Assembly: GCF_017220215.1 (NCBI RefSeq)
Contig: NZ_CP071129.1
Span: 2,108,001 to 2,172,000, forward strand
DNA length: 64,000 bases
Direction of reading: 5' to 3'
Origin: Caballeronia sp. M1242
Lineage (GTDB): Bacteria > Pseudomonadota > Gammaproteobacteria > Burkholderiales > Burkholderiaceae
A model generated the notes under the pieces. That model did no database searches and had not been told where the DNA came from. It saw only the letters and a program-made list of their open reading frames with translations. The translations under genes and the position numbers were made by a program. This document shows positions 51,130-59,658 of the stretch, piece by piece. Numbering within the stretch: position 1 is the stretch's first letter; every line of letters starts with the position of its first letter.

Positions 51130-52110
51130 TCAGCCCTTCGGCTCGTAGATTTTCCGCACCAGGAATACTGGACGCCGTTTCGATTCCAGATATGTCCGTC
51201 CGAGATATTCGCCAATGACGCCAATCCCGATGAGTTGCAGGCCACCCAAAAACGTGACGGCGACCATCAGCGACGCATAACCCGGAACGTCAATTCCACG
51301 GACGATGACTCTTACAGCAATAAAGATCGCAAAGATGAACGACACCAGCGATACCAGGCAGCCCACATAGGTCCAGATGCGAAGCGGGTCGGTACTGAAG
51401 CTCGTGAGGCCTTCCAGCGCAAGGTTCCACAGTCGCCAGCCGTTGAATTTAGTCCGGCCCGCGACGCGCCTGTGCCGTTCGTAGTCGACGAAGGCGGTCC
51501 GAAATCCAATCCAGGCGAACAGACCCTTCATGAAGCGGCGGGACTCCGGCAATTGCTTGACTGCGTCGACCACCACGCGATCCATCAACCGGAAATCCCC
51601 GACGTTCTCGGGTATGACCAGATCGGCAATTCGATTGTGGATCCGGTAGAAGCACGCAGCCGACGCGCGTTTGGCCCATGTATCCGCGTTGCGATTTACC
51701 CGGCGCGCGAGCACCACCTCGTAGCCCTGCCGCCAGACCGCGATCATTTCAAGGATCAGTTCGGGCGGATCCTGCAGGTCTGCATCGATCGGAACGACCA
51801 CCTGTCCGCGAGCCGCCTCTAGTCCAGCGGTCAAGGCCGCCTCCTTGCCGAAGTTGCGGCTCAGATCCACGATCCTCACGCGCGCGTCCAACGCCTGATG
51901 ACGCATCAATTCGCCAAGCGTGTCGTCAGTACTTCCGTCGTTGACGAACACGATCTCCAGCTCGATTGCGGGCACCGAGCCGAACACTTCGTCGATGCGA
52001 GCCAAGAACGAGGCAATGGCCTCGGCCTCGTTGTACGCGGGCACCACTAGCGAAAGCTGCAACGCGCCGGTGTCGGATAGTTCTGTGTCGCGGGAAGTGG
52101 TGCTGTTCAA
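51130..52110 (-). CDS. gtrB: GtrB-family polyprenyl-phosphate glycosyltransferase
   Basis: 326 aa if the TTG at 52108-52110 is used (GAGG 6 bp upstream and the usual family length). An ATG at 52194 gives 354 aa with an atypical N-terminus. The GT2 domain shows LSLVVPAYNEAEAI, FVNDGSTDDTL, RNFGKEAALTAGLEAARG and PIDADLQDPPELI (DxD), followed by the GtrB-typical HRRVAGRTKFNGWRLWNLALEGLTSFS and two C-terminal membrane helices with GVIGEYLGRTYLE. It transfers glucose from UDP-glucose to undecaprenyl phosphate. It heads the minus-strand gtr-wbi operon. Confidence 0.88.
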   Translation of the reverse strand: MNSTTSRDTELSDTGALQLSLVVPAYNEAEAIASFLARIDEVFGSVPAIELEIVFVNDGSTDDTLGELMRHQALDARVRIVDLSRNFGKEAALTAGLEAARGQVVVPIDADLQDPPELILEMIAVWRQGYEVVLARRVNRNADTWAKRASAACFYRIHNRIADLVIPENVGDFRLMDRVVVDAVKQLPESRRFMKGLFAWIGFRTAFVDYERHRRVAGRTKFNGWRLWNLALEGLTSFSTDPLRIWTYVGCLVSLVSFIFAIFIAVRVIVRGIDVPGYASLMVAVTFLGGLQLIGIGVIGEYLGRTYLESKRRPVFLVRKIYEPKG

Positions 52111-52640
52111 TCCGGCCTCGTCTTTACATGCTTCGTTGCATTGCACCGGAGCCGCGGCGAACACGCGCTCCCGTGTGTCGCGCCCCGGCGCCATTCGGCT
52201 CCGCGATCCGAGATGCGGTCTGCCTGGCGGTGCGCGTTGCGTTCTTCCTAAGCGATGCCTTCAGGCACTGGAAGGACGACTTGCGGAATCGAAGGCGAGC
52301 CAAGCGTATTGTAAGGGCGAGCTGAAACCGTCGGCTACAACGCGACGTGACCGAATTTTGCCACTTCACCGCCCAGCGGGCTAGTTACTGACCGAAGAGG
52401 CTTGGGACGTTATTCGCTGCTTGCTGCCCACTCCCAATGGCAGGAGACCGAATCGCGCGGCATGAGAGGCCGGCCGGACAGCAGCCAGGCGATTCGCCAT
52501 GCCGCACTTGCCTCTAGTGTTGCGCTTGCGGCAATATGTGGCGCCGACTGCACACGTCCGCCTCGCCCGCGGACATGATGCGTCTTGGATTTGCTGTTTA
52601 TTCTGGCAAACGCCCTGACTGCCAGCACCACCAGACCAAC
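52111..52640. other. Divergent intergenic region between gtrB and an acyltransferase
   Basis: About 530 bp without a credible gene of its own; its first 84 bp would belong to gtrB if the ATG at 52194 is used. It must hold the promoter of the gtr-wbi operon and that of the acyltransferase. I saw no convincing -35/-10 pair or repeat. Confidence 0.45.
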
Positions 52641-53690
52641 ATGAAACCAAAAAGCCGCGAGCGCATTTTCTACATCGACCTCATCAGGGCGATTTCCGTT
52701 CTGCTTATCATCACGTTTCACTTCAACCAGCAGATTGGAGCGCACGGCATAAAGGCGGCCGAAATCTTCAAGCAGACCTTCCACAGCGAAAACATCGGCT
52801 CACTGGGCATCACACTTTTCATCATCATCTCGGGGGCCGCCCTGATGATGAGTTCCGGAAACACCCTTGACCTGCGTGTCTATGCGCGAAAACGCTTTCT
52901 CGCCATATTCCCTCTATATTGGACGGGATTCTTGCTAACGGCGGCCATCCTTTTCGTGCTTCATGGTCATGTGCGCGGAGATTCGTCGCACTGGAAGTTC
53001 ATTCTCACGCTTATCGGGATGGATGGTTTTCTTTACTATCGCATTCCCAACTATTATTTGCTCGGAGAATGGTTCATCGGCTTCATTCTCGTTCTGTATG
53101 TCGCCTTTCCCGTGCTACGGTGGATGGCGCTTCGGCGACCTCTCGTTCTGGTCCTGGCCGTTGCCGCGATCTATGCCGTGGTGACATTGAACTACGCCAA
53201 ATTATTCCAGATCGACGTCGTCCATAATCCGCTGGCGCGCCTGCCGGAGTTCGTCTTCGGCATGCTATTCGTTCAGTATGCTCCGCGGTTGCGCTGGCCG
53301 GTCGCCACGCTCGCGCTTGCGGCATTGTGCATTCCGCTTATCTGGAGCCTGCCGATACCGCACATTTATGTCGCTCTGGACACCGGTATCGCGGCGTTCG
53401 TGGTTTTGGCGTATATCGGCCAGACAATGAAGCCCGAGGGCCGCTTGCTGCAAGTCGTGTCCTTCGTCAGCACGTACTCGTTCGCGGCGTTTCTCGTGCA
53501 TCACAATATCATCGGCGAGCTGCTCGTCAGATTCATGAACATGGCTTTGTCGCACGTCGAGGTCTATTTCCTCTACATGATCATTGTGTTTCTGGCCTTC
53601 ACCGCCGGCAGACTGCTTACCGGGCTCACCGATGCGCTCGTGCGATTTTTTCGCCCGCCCGCCGTCACGTTGACGCCGGCGAATCCGTGA
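52641..53690 (+). CDS. Acyltransferase family 3 membrane protein
   Basis: 349 aa from MKPKSRERIFYIDLIRAISVLLIITFHFNQ (ATG at 52641); an earlier Met at 52536 would add residues that read as intergenic. It has about ten hydrophobic helices and the R-x10-H pattern of acyltransferase 3 (RAISVLLIITFHF), GSLGITLFIIISGAALMMSSG and YYLLGEWFIGFILVLYVAFP. It resembles the fucose 4-O-acetyltransferase/AlgI-distant branch and probably acetylates a surface sugar. Codon use is less G/C-biased than in the core genes, suggesting later acquisition. It is transcribed alone, divergent from gtrB and convergent with fdtB. Confidence 0.82.
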   Translation: MKPKSRERIFYIDLIRAISVLLIITFHFNQQIGAHGIKAAEIFKQTFHSENIGSLGITLFIIISGAALMMSSGNTLDLRVYARKRFLAIFPLYWTGFLLTAAILFVLHGHVRGDSSHWKFILTLIGMDGFLYYRIPNYYLLGEWFIGFILVLYVAFPVLRWMALRRPLVLVLAVAAIYAVVTLNYAKLFQIDVVHNPLARLPEFVFGMLFVQYAPRLRWPVATLALAALCIPLIWSLPIPHIYVALDTGIAAFVVLAYIGQTMKPEGRLLQVVSFVSTYSFAAFLVHHNIIGELLVRFMNMALSHVEVYFLYMIIVFLAFTAGRLLTGLTDALVRFFRPPAVTLTPANP

Positions 53691-53706
53691 CTGTCCCTTT
53701 AAAGAC

Positions 53707-53733
53707 CTGCTCATGCGCAGAGCGCATGAGCAG
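53707..53733. terminator. Hairpin between convergent acyltransferase and fdtB genes
   Basis: A 12-bp perfect stem, CTGCTCATGCGC (53707-53718) with GCGCATGAGCAG (53722-53733), and a 3-nt loop, between stop codons of convergent genes. On the minus strand it is followed by GTCTTTAAAG, a weak T-tract. Confidence 0.55.
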
Positions 53734-53742
53734 CGACGCTCG

Positions 53743-54852
53743 CTACTTGCGCAACGCCGAAAGCGCCTGGCATACGTGATCGATTTCCGCATCGGTCATG
53801 TATTCGCCCATGGGCAGGCTAAGCACGGCTTCGCTCAAGCGTTTTGCAACGGGCGTCGCGTTCGGGTCCAACCCTTCCGATTCATAGCACTGCTGCGCCG
53901 CCGGTATCACCGGATAGTGGATGCTCGTGCCGACGCCTGCTTCCTGAAGGCGCTTCTGAACGGACTCGCGGTCCTCGCAGACGATGACGTAGTTGTGCCA
54001 CACGCAGGCTTGCGCGGGATCGAGCAGTCGATACACGGGACCGTCGCCCGGCGTCATGGCGACCACCTCGTCGTAACGGGAGGCGATCCGACGGCGTTGC
54101 TCGATGATTTCATCGAGATGCTTCAGCTTGATCGACAGGAACATGGCGTGTAGCGGATCCAGCCGCGAGTTCGTACCCAGCGACTCGTGGTAGTACTTGA
54201 CGGCGCTACCGTAGTTACCCAGTTCCCGGACCTTCGCGGCCAGCCGATCGGAGTTCGTCACGACCGCGCCGGCGTCGCCCAGCGCGCCCAGGTTCTTGGA
54301 CGGATAGAAGCTGAACGCGGCAATGTCTCCATGCGCGCCCGCCTTCTTGCCATCGCGCACATCGCCGTGCGCCTGAGCCGCGTCTTCGATCAGATACAGC
54401 TTATGGCGCGCGCAGATTTCCTTCAGTTGCGCGACGTTTGCCGTCGCGCCGTACAAATGCACGGCGATGATCGCTTTCGTCCGCGGCGTAATAGCGGCTT
54501 CGACCAGCGAAGCATCGAGATTCGCGCTACGCGGCTCGACGTCCACCGGGACGTTCGTCGCGCCGACCTGCGTGACCGCCAGCCACGTGGCAACGAAAGT
54601 CTGGGCCGGGACGATCACCTCGTCGCCCTCACCGATCTCCAGTGCGCGCAACGACAGCGTGAGCGCGTCGAGGCCGTTGCCCACGCCCACGCAGTGCCGG
54701 GTGCCGCAGTATTGCGCAAAGGCGCTCTCGAAATCGGCGAGATGCTTCCCGCCGATCAGCGAGCCGGCGTCGTAAAAGCCGTCGAGTTGTTCGAAGAAAG
54801 TCTGCTTATAGCGCGCGTTGAGCCGCGAGAGCTCGAGAAAGGGCACGTTCAT
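53743..54852 (-). CDS. fdtB: FdtB/QdtB-like dTDP-sugar 3-aminotransferase (PLP)
   Basis: A 369-aa DegT/DnrJ/EryC1/StrS aminotransferase. It has IEDAAQAHG around Asp157 (binds the pyridine N of PLP) and FSFYPSKNLGALGDAGAVV with the PLP lysine Lys186. Segments FVATWLAVTQVGAT, YHESLGTNSRLDPLHAMFL and GTSIHYPVIPAAQQCY are characteristic of the sugar 3-aminotransferases FdtB and QdtB. It would aminate dTDP-3-keto-6-deoxyhexose to dTDP-Fuc3N or dTDP-Qui3N. The ATG overlaps the stop of the FdtA-like gene by 4 bp, which supports the pathway assignment. The rmlA/rmlB genes for the precursor are not in the window. Confidence 0.9.
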   Translation of the reverse strand: MNVPFLELSRLNARYKQTFFEQLDGFYDAGSLIGGKHLADFESAFAQYCGTRHCVGVGNGLDALTLSLRALEIGEGDEVIVPAQTFVATWLAVTQVGATNVPVDVEPRSANLDASLVEAAITPRTKAIIAVHLYGATANVAQLKEICARHKLYLIEDAAQAHGDVRDGKKAGAHGDIAAFSFYPSKNLGALGDAGAVVTNSDRLAAKVRELGNYGSAVKYYHESLGTNSRLDPLHAMFLSIKLKHLDEIIEQRRRIASRYDEVVAMTPGDGPVYRLLDPAQACVWHNYVIVCEDRESVQKRLQEAGVGTSIHYPVIPAAQQCYESEGLDPNATPVAKRLSEAVLSLPMGEYMTDAEIDHVCQALSALRK

Positions 54853-55289
54853 GCGAGGTCACTTTTGATAGGTTTGCCGATTTCCCGCAAGAAGTCGAGG
54901 AAACCGTCATAGGTTCGAAGATAGTCGGACTCCGAGTACGTCTCGCTCGCCAGCACCGCGCAGACCGCGCCGGAGGTGAAGTTGTTCACCACGCGCCAGA
55001 TATGAGGGCAGACATAGAACGGGCGATTCGGCTGGTTGATAACCACGGTCCGCGTGTTCACGCCATCGTCCAGATGCAGTTCGTACGAACCAGCGAATGC
55101 GAAGAACAACTGATGAAGATTCTTGTGCGCATGGCCGGCGCGTTCCACGCCGAATGGAACGTCGTACAAGTAATAGAGCCGTCGGAAGTCGAACGGAACA
55201 TCGCCCTCCTGAACGAATGAGAGGTTCCCGCGACGGTCCGCGAATTGGGGAAGCTCGATGAACCGACACTCTTCAACTGAAAAACTCAC
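54849..55289 (-). CDS. fdtA: FdtA/WxcM-like dTDP-4-keto-6-deoxyhexose 3,4-ketoisomerase
   Basis: 146 aa from a GTG at 55287-55289, preceded by GAGGTGG. An ATG at 55301 adds four residues, and longer frames are antisense-like. The small cupin is recognisable by FIELPQFADRRGNLSFVQEG, RRLYYLYDVPFGVERAGHAHKNLHQLFFAFAGS (containing the catalytic HAH pair, His53 and His55) and VCPHIWRVVNNFTSGAVCAVLAS. It converts dTDP-4-keto-6-deoxyglucose to the 3-keto isomer used by FdtB. Its start overlaps the HAD gene by 17 bp and its end overlaps fdtB by 4 bp. FdtA and QdtA differ by the C4 configuration of the product and cannot be told apart here. Confidence 0.9.
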   Translation of the reverse strand: MSFSVEECRFIELPQFADRRGNLSFVQEGDVPFDFRRLYYLYDVPFGVERAGHAHKNLHQLFFAFAGSYELHLDDGVNTRTVVINQPNRPFYVCPHIWRVVNNFTSGAVCAVLASETYSESDYLRTYDGFLDFLREIGKPIKSDLA

Positions 55290-55944
55290 GTTCCACCTCA
55301 TATATAGCGCCAGCCAGGTCATCGAATATTGGCATGGCGGCTTGACTGCGGGCTGCGGCCCGCTCCAGAAAGGACCGGCTGCGCTGTCCGGTGGATACGA
55401 CGTACATCGGACAGCCCGCCTGCTGCGCGGCCTCCATGTCGCTTTCAGTATCGCCCACGTAACAGACCGCACCGTGAGAGCGAAGCCTCACAGCTTTCCT
55501 TTGCGCTGCGTCCTTGCCCGACTTCACCACTTCGATGATGTCGAACAGCCGCGCAAGCCCCAGGGCGGCGATCTGTCGATGAAACAGATCCGGGTCCCGG
55601 CGCGCCGACAGCAGAAACAGCCGCGACTTCGGCCTTAACCTCTCGAGCAACTGAATCGCGTCATCGAAGACGGCATCGCATTGCATGTGCGGCCATGTTT
55701 CGACACATTCGACCCACGCTTTCGAAACAGCGCCCGCTTCTTGCTCATCGAGCCCCGTGGCGACGAGCGCATCGACGGTCGTCGCGCCGTCGCGCTTGAG
55801 TTGCCAGAAGGCGTCGTCCGACGCGTATTCTAACTCGCAGGCGCGCAGCGCCTCGCGCAGAGCGGACAACTGCTTGGCGCGGCAGGTGATCAATGTCCCG
55901 TCGAGATCGAAGCCGATCAGCGGTAGATGCGATCGGTCCGTCAT
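55273..55944 (-). CDS. HAD-superfamily phosphatase
   Basis: 223 aa from MTDRSHLPLIGFDLDGTLITCR (ATG 55942-55944, overlapping the ATP-grasp stop by 4 bp). Motif I FDLDGTL provides the nucleophile Asp13, and motif II is LLSARRD. The lysine of motif III lies in VKSGKDAAQRKAV, and motif IV is YVGDTESDMEAA. The alpha-helical cap inserted after motif I marks a Gph/PGP-like phosphatase. The substrate is unknown. Being sandwiched between an ATP-grasp gene and the fdtA/fdtB pair, it probably removes a phosphate from an intermediate of the unusual sugar or its substituent. Confidence 0.85.
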   Translation of the reverse strand: MTDRSHLPLIGFDLDGTLITCRAKQLSALREALRACELEYASDDAFWQLKRDGATTVDALVATGLDEQEAGAVSKAWVECVETWPHMQCDAVFDDAIQLLERLRPKSRLFLLSARRDPDLFHRQIAALGLARLFDIIEVVKSGKDAAQRKAVRLRSHGAVCYVGDTESDMEAAQQAGCPMYVVSTGQRSRSFLERAAARSQAAMPIFDDLAGAIYEVEREFFS

Positions 55945-56936
55945 GGCGCGGTTTCCGCCGATTCGAAGGTCACGACTTCCTGATAATAGCGGCATACCAG
56001 CGCGGAACCGCCTTGCTCCGTGCGTTGCCGGCACTGGTCTTTCAGTGCGGCGGCTATTGGCAAGCCGAGCAGATCACTGAAATACGTTGCATAGATCGGA
56101 TAGCCGCACGCGTCCGTGAGCGCGGTGCCGCCGCCACACCGTGGATTGATGTCGACGATGCGGTATCCGCCAGCCGGGTCGGTCATGACCTGGAAGCAGA
56201 ACATCCCGCGCAAGCCGAACGCAGCCGCCACCCGCTGACTCAGGGCTTGCAACTCCGCGTCGAAGAACACGCGCGCCTTCACGCAGACGCCAGCCTTGGT
56301 TTCGAGCCGGTCCCGCACCACGGCGCCAAAGTAGTCGTCAAGGGCGAGGACGTCAATCGTATATTCGGGTTTGATGCAAACAGACTGGAAGACGACGTCC
56401 TCGGTCAGATCGTCCGGACGAAGCTCGTCATACGCGTTCACGACTCGCACGCCCGCGCTGCCCACACCCCGGCGGGGCTTGCGCACCATCGGCGCGGCAA
56501 AGTTTTGCGCGGTGAGCTCGCTTCCGAGCAGGGTGTCGGGTACGGGTAACCCGGACGCACGGCATTTCTGGAAATTCTTCCATTTGTCGTTGCACTCCTG
56601 GACTGCGGCGGCGGTCAATGCCGGCGTCTTCACCGTGTCGTTGAAACGCGAGCGAAATTGCGCGACGGCCAGAATCTCCTGATCGTGAATCGGGTAGATC
56701 GCATCGACGCTTTCCTGCTTCGCGATGCGGCTGAGCGCATCGACGAACGCTTCGACGTCCGAGGCGAGGGGCACCTGATAGTGAGTCGTCTGCCAGCGTG
56801 TGGGCGCCGCGATCAATTGTGCAGGGTTCGAATCAGTGGTCACGATACGCACGCCCTCGAGCGCACTCAGGCTCTTGATGACGTTGACGGCCGTCGCGGT
56901 TCCGGCGGCCGTGACCAGCACTGTTTTTGGGTTCAT
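55941..56936 (-). CDS. ATP-grasp ligase
   Basis: 331 aa. The N-terminal pre-ATP-grasp Rossmann domain (VLVTAAGTATAVNVIKSL, IVTTDSNP) is followed by an ATP-grasp domain: MVRKPRRGVGSAGVRVV binds the phosphates, PEYTIDVLALDDYFGAVVRD the metal and nucleotide, and FQVMTDPAGGYRIVDINPRCGGGTALTDACG is the carboxylate/Mg loop. Such stand-alone enzymes form amide or other bonds between a carboxylate and an amine with ATP. In this operon the likely acceptor is the amino group made by FdtB. It has ATGA overlap with the HAD gene, and I cannot identify a closer family. Confidence 0.85.
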   Translation of the reverse strand: MNPKTVLVTAAGTATAVNVIKSLSALEGVRIVTTDSNPAQLIAAPTRWQTTHYQVPLASDVEAFVDALSRIAKQESVDAIYPIHDQEILAVAQFRSRFNDTVKTPALTAAAVQECNDKWKNFQKCRASGLPVPDTLLGSELTAQNFAAPMVRKPRRGVGSAGVRVVNAYDELRPDDLTEDVVFQSVCIKPEYTIDVLALDDYFGAVVRDRLETKAGVCVKARVFFDAELQALSQRVAAAFGLRGMFCFQVMTDPAGGYRIVDINPRCGGGTALTDACGYPIYATYFSDLLGLPIAAALKDQCRQRTEQGGSALVCRYYQEVVTFESAETAP

Positions 56937-56963
56937 GTCGAGCTGTCAGCAATTGAGAAAACG

Positions 56964-58454
56964 TTAGCGGCGGCGCAGAAGCCTGCGCACCCCGGCCGCG
57001 ACGGCGGGCCGATATCGTTCGGGAACGAAACCGCCGGTACGATGATACAACCGGCGCAACATGGTTTTTTGCAGCGGCGCAGCAGCGCCGCGCCACTCCG
57101 AATGCACCTGGAACGAGCCATGATCCTCCTCGAAAAAGCGGAAGATCTTGTCGATCAGTCCATGATCGACGCGGGCATTGGACCCGAGCGCGAAGCCGCT
57201 CTGCACCGGCTGCGTCGCCTCCGCGCCGAAGACGATCAGGCGGCGCCGCGCCACGGCTTCAGCGAAAGACGGGTACTTCATGTGTGCCTCTACTTCGTGC
57301 TCCGGACAGGCGAAGAAATAGACCGTGCCCGACCCCGCCACGTCCACGCCCCTTCCGTCGCGAAAGACGCCCGCCTCGACCAGCGCGGCGTAAGGGCTCC
57401 CAACCTTGTCGTGAACGGGCACCAGGTAAGGAATATGCGGAAGCGAGTCGGCATAATGGGCGGGATATGTCTTGGAAATCGCCAGGTATTTCCGATACAT
57501 GCCAAGCCGCAATGCGAGCTCGGCCCGCAAGGCGTTGATGCGCGCCGGCCACACGTCTTCGAGCGCTACGAGATTTTCCAGCAGCATCGAGTGCAGCGAC
57601 CGGATGGCAGGTGCGTATTCCGTGACATTGATCAAGCGAGCGTGCGCACTGTCGACGAATGCAAGCCGCTCATCGGGAAGCTCAATGGACCGGTAGAAGC
57701 GGCCGAAACGCTCGCTCAACAGCACGCGTGTAAGCGTGGCGAGCAGTTCGTACTCGCTCTGGCGGCGCATGGCCGATCCGCTGCTCAGGTTGTTCGCATG
57801 CACGCGGTATAGACAGGTCGACGCTTCCGAACTGACGAATCGGCCTTCGAACAGAAGATTCAGCCATAATTCGAAGTCCTGCAGACGCTCGTTCGACACA
57901 CCCCAGAACGATTGCCTGAAACGGTCGCGCCTGAACATCGAAGCGGGCGCACAAAGAAAGTTGCCGCTCAGCAACGCCGCGAACAGCTCGGCGTGCGTAT
58001 TCGACCGAAGCAGCGCGTGATTGAAGATCGTGACATTGGCGGGCATGCCTTCCGCGTTGATGTACGCGATATCCGCGAATGCCGCGGAGGCATCCGGATG
58101 GCGTTCGAGTGCGTCGACCAGTCCGGAGAGATGGCCGGGCAGCCATACGTCGTCGTGCCCGATCTGTGCAATGTAACGCCCGCGCGCGACGGATGTGGCG
58201 TCGATCAGCGCGGCGCAGACGCCGTAGTTCGTCGGCTTGCGAACGGTGCGCACATGAAACGGTTGCGCACTGCTCCATTGGCTGATGATGTCCCAGCTGT
58301 CGTCCGACGAGCCGTCATCCACGATAACGACTTCGACGTCCTCCCGCTGCTGCGCGCTGATTGACTCGAGCGTGTCCCGGAGAAAACGCTGGCCGTTGTA
58401 GACGGGCAGGACAACGGTGACGAGTGGCGAATATGAAGTCATGGTTGGGTACAT
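56964..58454 (-). CDS. Family 2 glycosyltransferase with C-terminal extension
   Basis: 496 aa from the ATG at 58452-58454 (MYPTMTSYSPLVTVVLPVYNG); an ATG at 58442 is an equally weakly supported alternative. The GT-A domain covers about residues 10-240: VVIVDDGSSDDSW, then IGHDDVWLPGHLSGLV (DD motif) and FELWLNLLFEG. The remaining 250 residues contain FFACPEHEVEAHMKYPS, LIVFGAEATQ and FRFFEEDHGSFQVHSEW, with no family I recognise. The C-terminal half could be a second catalytic or oligomerisation domain. It lies 27 bp upstream of the ATP-grasp gene in the same orientation. Confidence 0.82.
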   Translation of the reverse strand: MYPTMTSYSPLVTVVLPVYNGQRFLRDTLESISAQQREDVEVVIVDDGSSDDSWDIISQWSSAQPFHVRTVRKPTNYGVCAALIDATSVARGRYIAQIGHDDVWLPGHLSGLVDALERHPDASAAFADIAYINAEGMPANVTIFNHALLRSNTHAELFAALLSGNFLCAPASMFRRDRFRQSFWGVSNERLQDFELWLNLLFEGRFVSSEASTCLYRVHANNLSSGSAMRRQSEYELLATLTRVLLSERFGRFYRSIELPDERLAFVDSAHARLINVTEYAPAIRSLHSMLLENLVALEDVWPARINALRAELALRLGMYRKYLAISKTYPAHYADSLPHIPYLVPVHDKVGSPYAALVEAGVFRDGRGVDVAGSGTVYFFACPEHEVEAHMKYPSFAEAVARRRLIVFGAEATQPVQSGFALGSNARVDHGLIDKIFRFFEEDHGSFQVHSEWRGAAAPLQKTMLRRLYHRTGGFVPERYRPAVAAGVRRLLRRR

Positions 58455-58458
58455 CGGG

Positions 58459-59658
58459 TCAGACAACAAGGACGTTCAGTCGGGAGCGATCCAGCGCAAA
58501 TCCCGAGTCTTTGCGCACGAGAACAGCCGGCCGCCGGAGAAACACGGCATCGAGCGCGGCGCCGTCGAGCGTCGTTGCCGGCGCCACGAACGGTACGTCG
58601 CGAACATGTCGCGCAACTTGCCTTCCCAGTTCGCTTGTCTCAGGGACAGCCGTTCGCGGCAGAACGAGACAGCGTTCGCCGGCATGCCAGGCGAGCAATC
58701 CGACGGGGACGCGTGCGAGCAGATTCAGCAAGCCCGGATCGACAGACGAGGCCACATCGACACGCCGGCCATCGGGCGCGGCGAATCCGGCATCGAAATG
58801 CGCAGACAGGAGTGCGGCAAGTTCGCCCTGCGACTCGGACGACGAAAGGGCATGCTCGTAACGCACGACATATCGCGCGACGGGATCGACCGAGATGGCC
58901 GCGCCGGCATCGAGCGGCTCGTAGAGCCTGGCCGCGATTTCCAGCCGCTCGGCTTCCGCCTTGGGCTTTTGCCCCAGGTTCATCGCAGTGCTCGCGGGAT
59001 GAATTCGCCATCCGTACGCCGCATACGGCAGATGCGCATGCTTGAGCGCCCTGTCGGCAAAGCGCCGCTGGTAGCCGAACGCAAGCCAGATGTCGAAACA
59101 GCTGCGATAGCGGGCCTCTGCGTCGGGCTCCGCGAGGATCATCTCCTTGCAGATGCTCGTGCGGAAACAGGTGATGTGATGCATGTAGAAGTAATGCATC
59201 GCGCTGAGGCCGTCGAATTCCGGCTTCCAGTAACGCTCTCGCGTCTCGGCCGAGAACTTGGTTTCGTCGGTGAAGACGAGATCGTATTCGTCGCGATGAC
59301 GCTTCAGGAATTGCACGAGCGGTATGAGATCGACTTCGTCATCGTGATCCAGAATCGCCGCATACGGTGCGCTGGCGGCAACGAGCGCGGATGTATAAGC
59401 CGCGAAGATTCCGCGATTGCGGTCATGGCGAACGTATTCGAAGTGCTCGAAGCACGACGCCATGCGTTGCGCGAACGCATCGATGGCCGTGTCCTCCGGC
59501 GAGTCGTTGACGACGATCCACTGCACGTCCGACTGCACCGGCCACAGCGAAGTCGCGAGACGCTCCAGATAGTAGGCGACGGTCTTGTAACAGGGCGTGA
59601 TGATGGTGAGAAGTGGCATGTCTGCAGCCGGCATCAGCGGTTGATTCGAGTTGTTCAC
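58459..59658 (-). CDS. Family 2 glycosyltransferase
   Basis: A 399-aa GT-A enzyme starting MNNSNQPLMPAADMPLLTIITPCYKTV. Motifs are WIVVNDSPEDTA (nucleotide binding), AILDHDDEVDLIPLVQF (DxDD metal motif at about residue 110) and FDIWLAFGYQRRFADRAL. The C-terminal 150 residues (SSESQGELAALLSAHFDAG, RRVDVASSVDPGLLNLLA) form a poorly conserved tail. The ATG overlaps the stop of the methyltransferase-kinase gene by 4 bp. The next GT2 starts 5 bp after its stop, so the genes are likely translationally linked and act on the same glycan. Confidence 0.84.
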   Translation of the reverse strand: MNNSNQPLMPAADMPLLTIITPCYKTVAYYLERLATSLWPVQSDVQWIVVNDSPEDTAIDAFAQRMASCFEHFEYVRHDRNRGIFAAYTSALVAASAPYAAILDHDDEVDLIPLVQFLKRHRDEYDLVFTDETKFSAETRERYWKPEFDGLSAMHYFYMHHITCFRTSICKEMILAEPDAEARYRSCFDIWLAFGYQRRFADRALKHAHLPYAAYGWRIHPASTAMNLGQKPKAEAERLEIAARLYEPLDAGAAISVDPVARYVVRYEHALSSSESQGELAALLSAHFDAGFAAPDGRRVDVASSVDPGLLNLLARVPVGLLAWHAGERCLVLPRTAVPETSELGRQVARHVRDVPFVAPATTLDGAALDAVFLRRPAVLVRKDSGFALDRSRLNVLVV

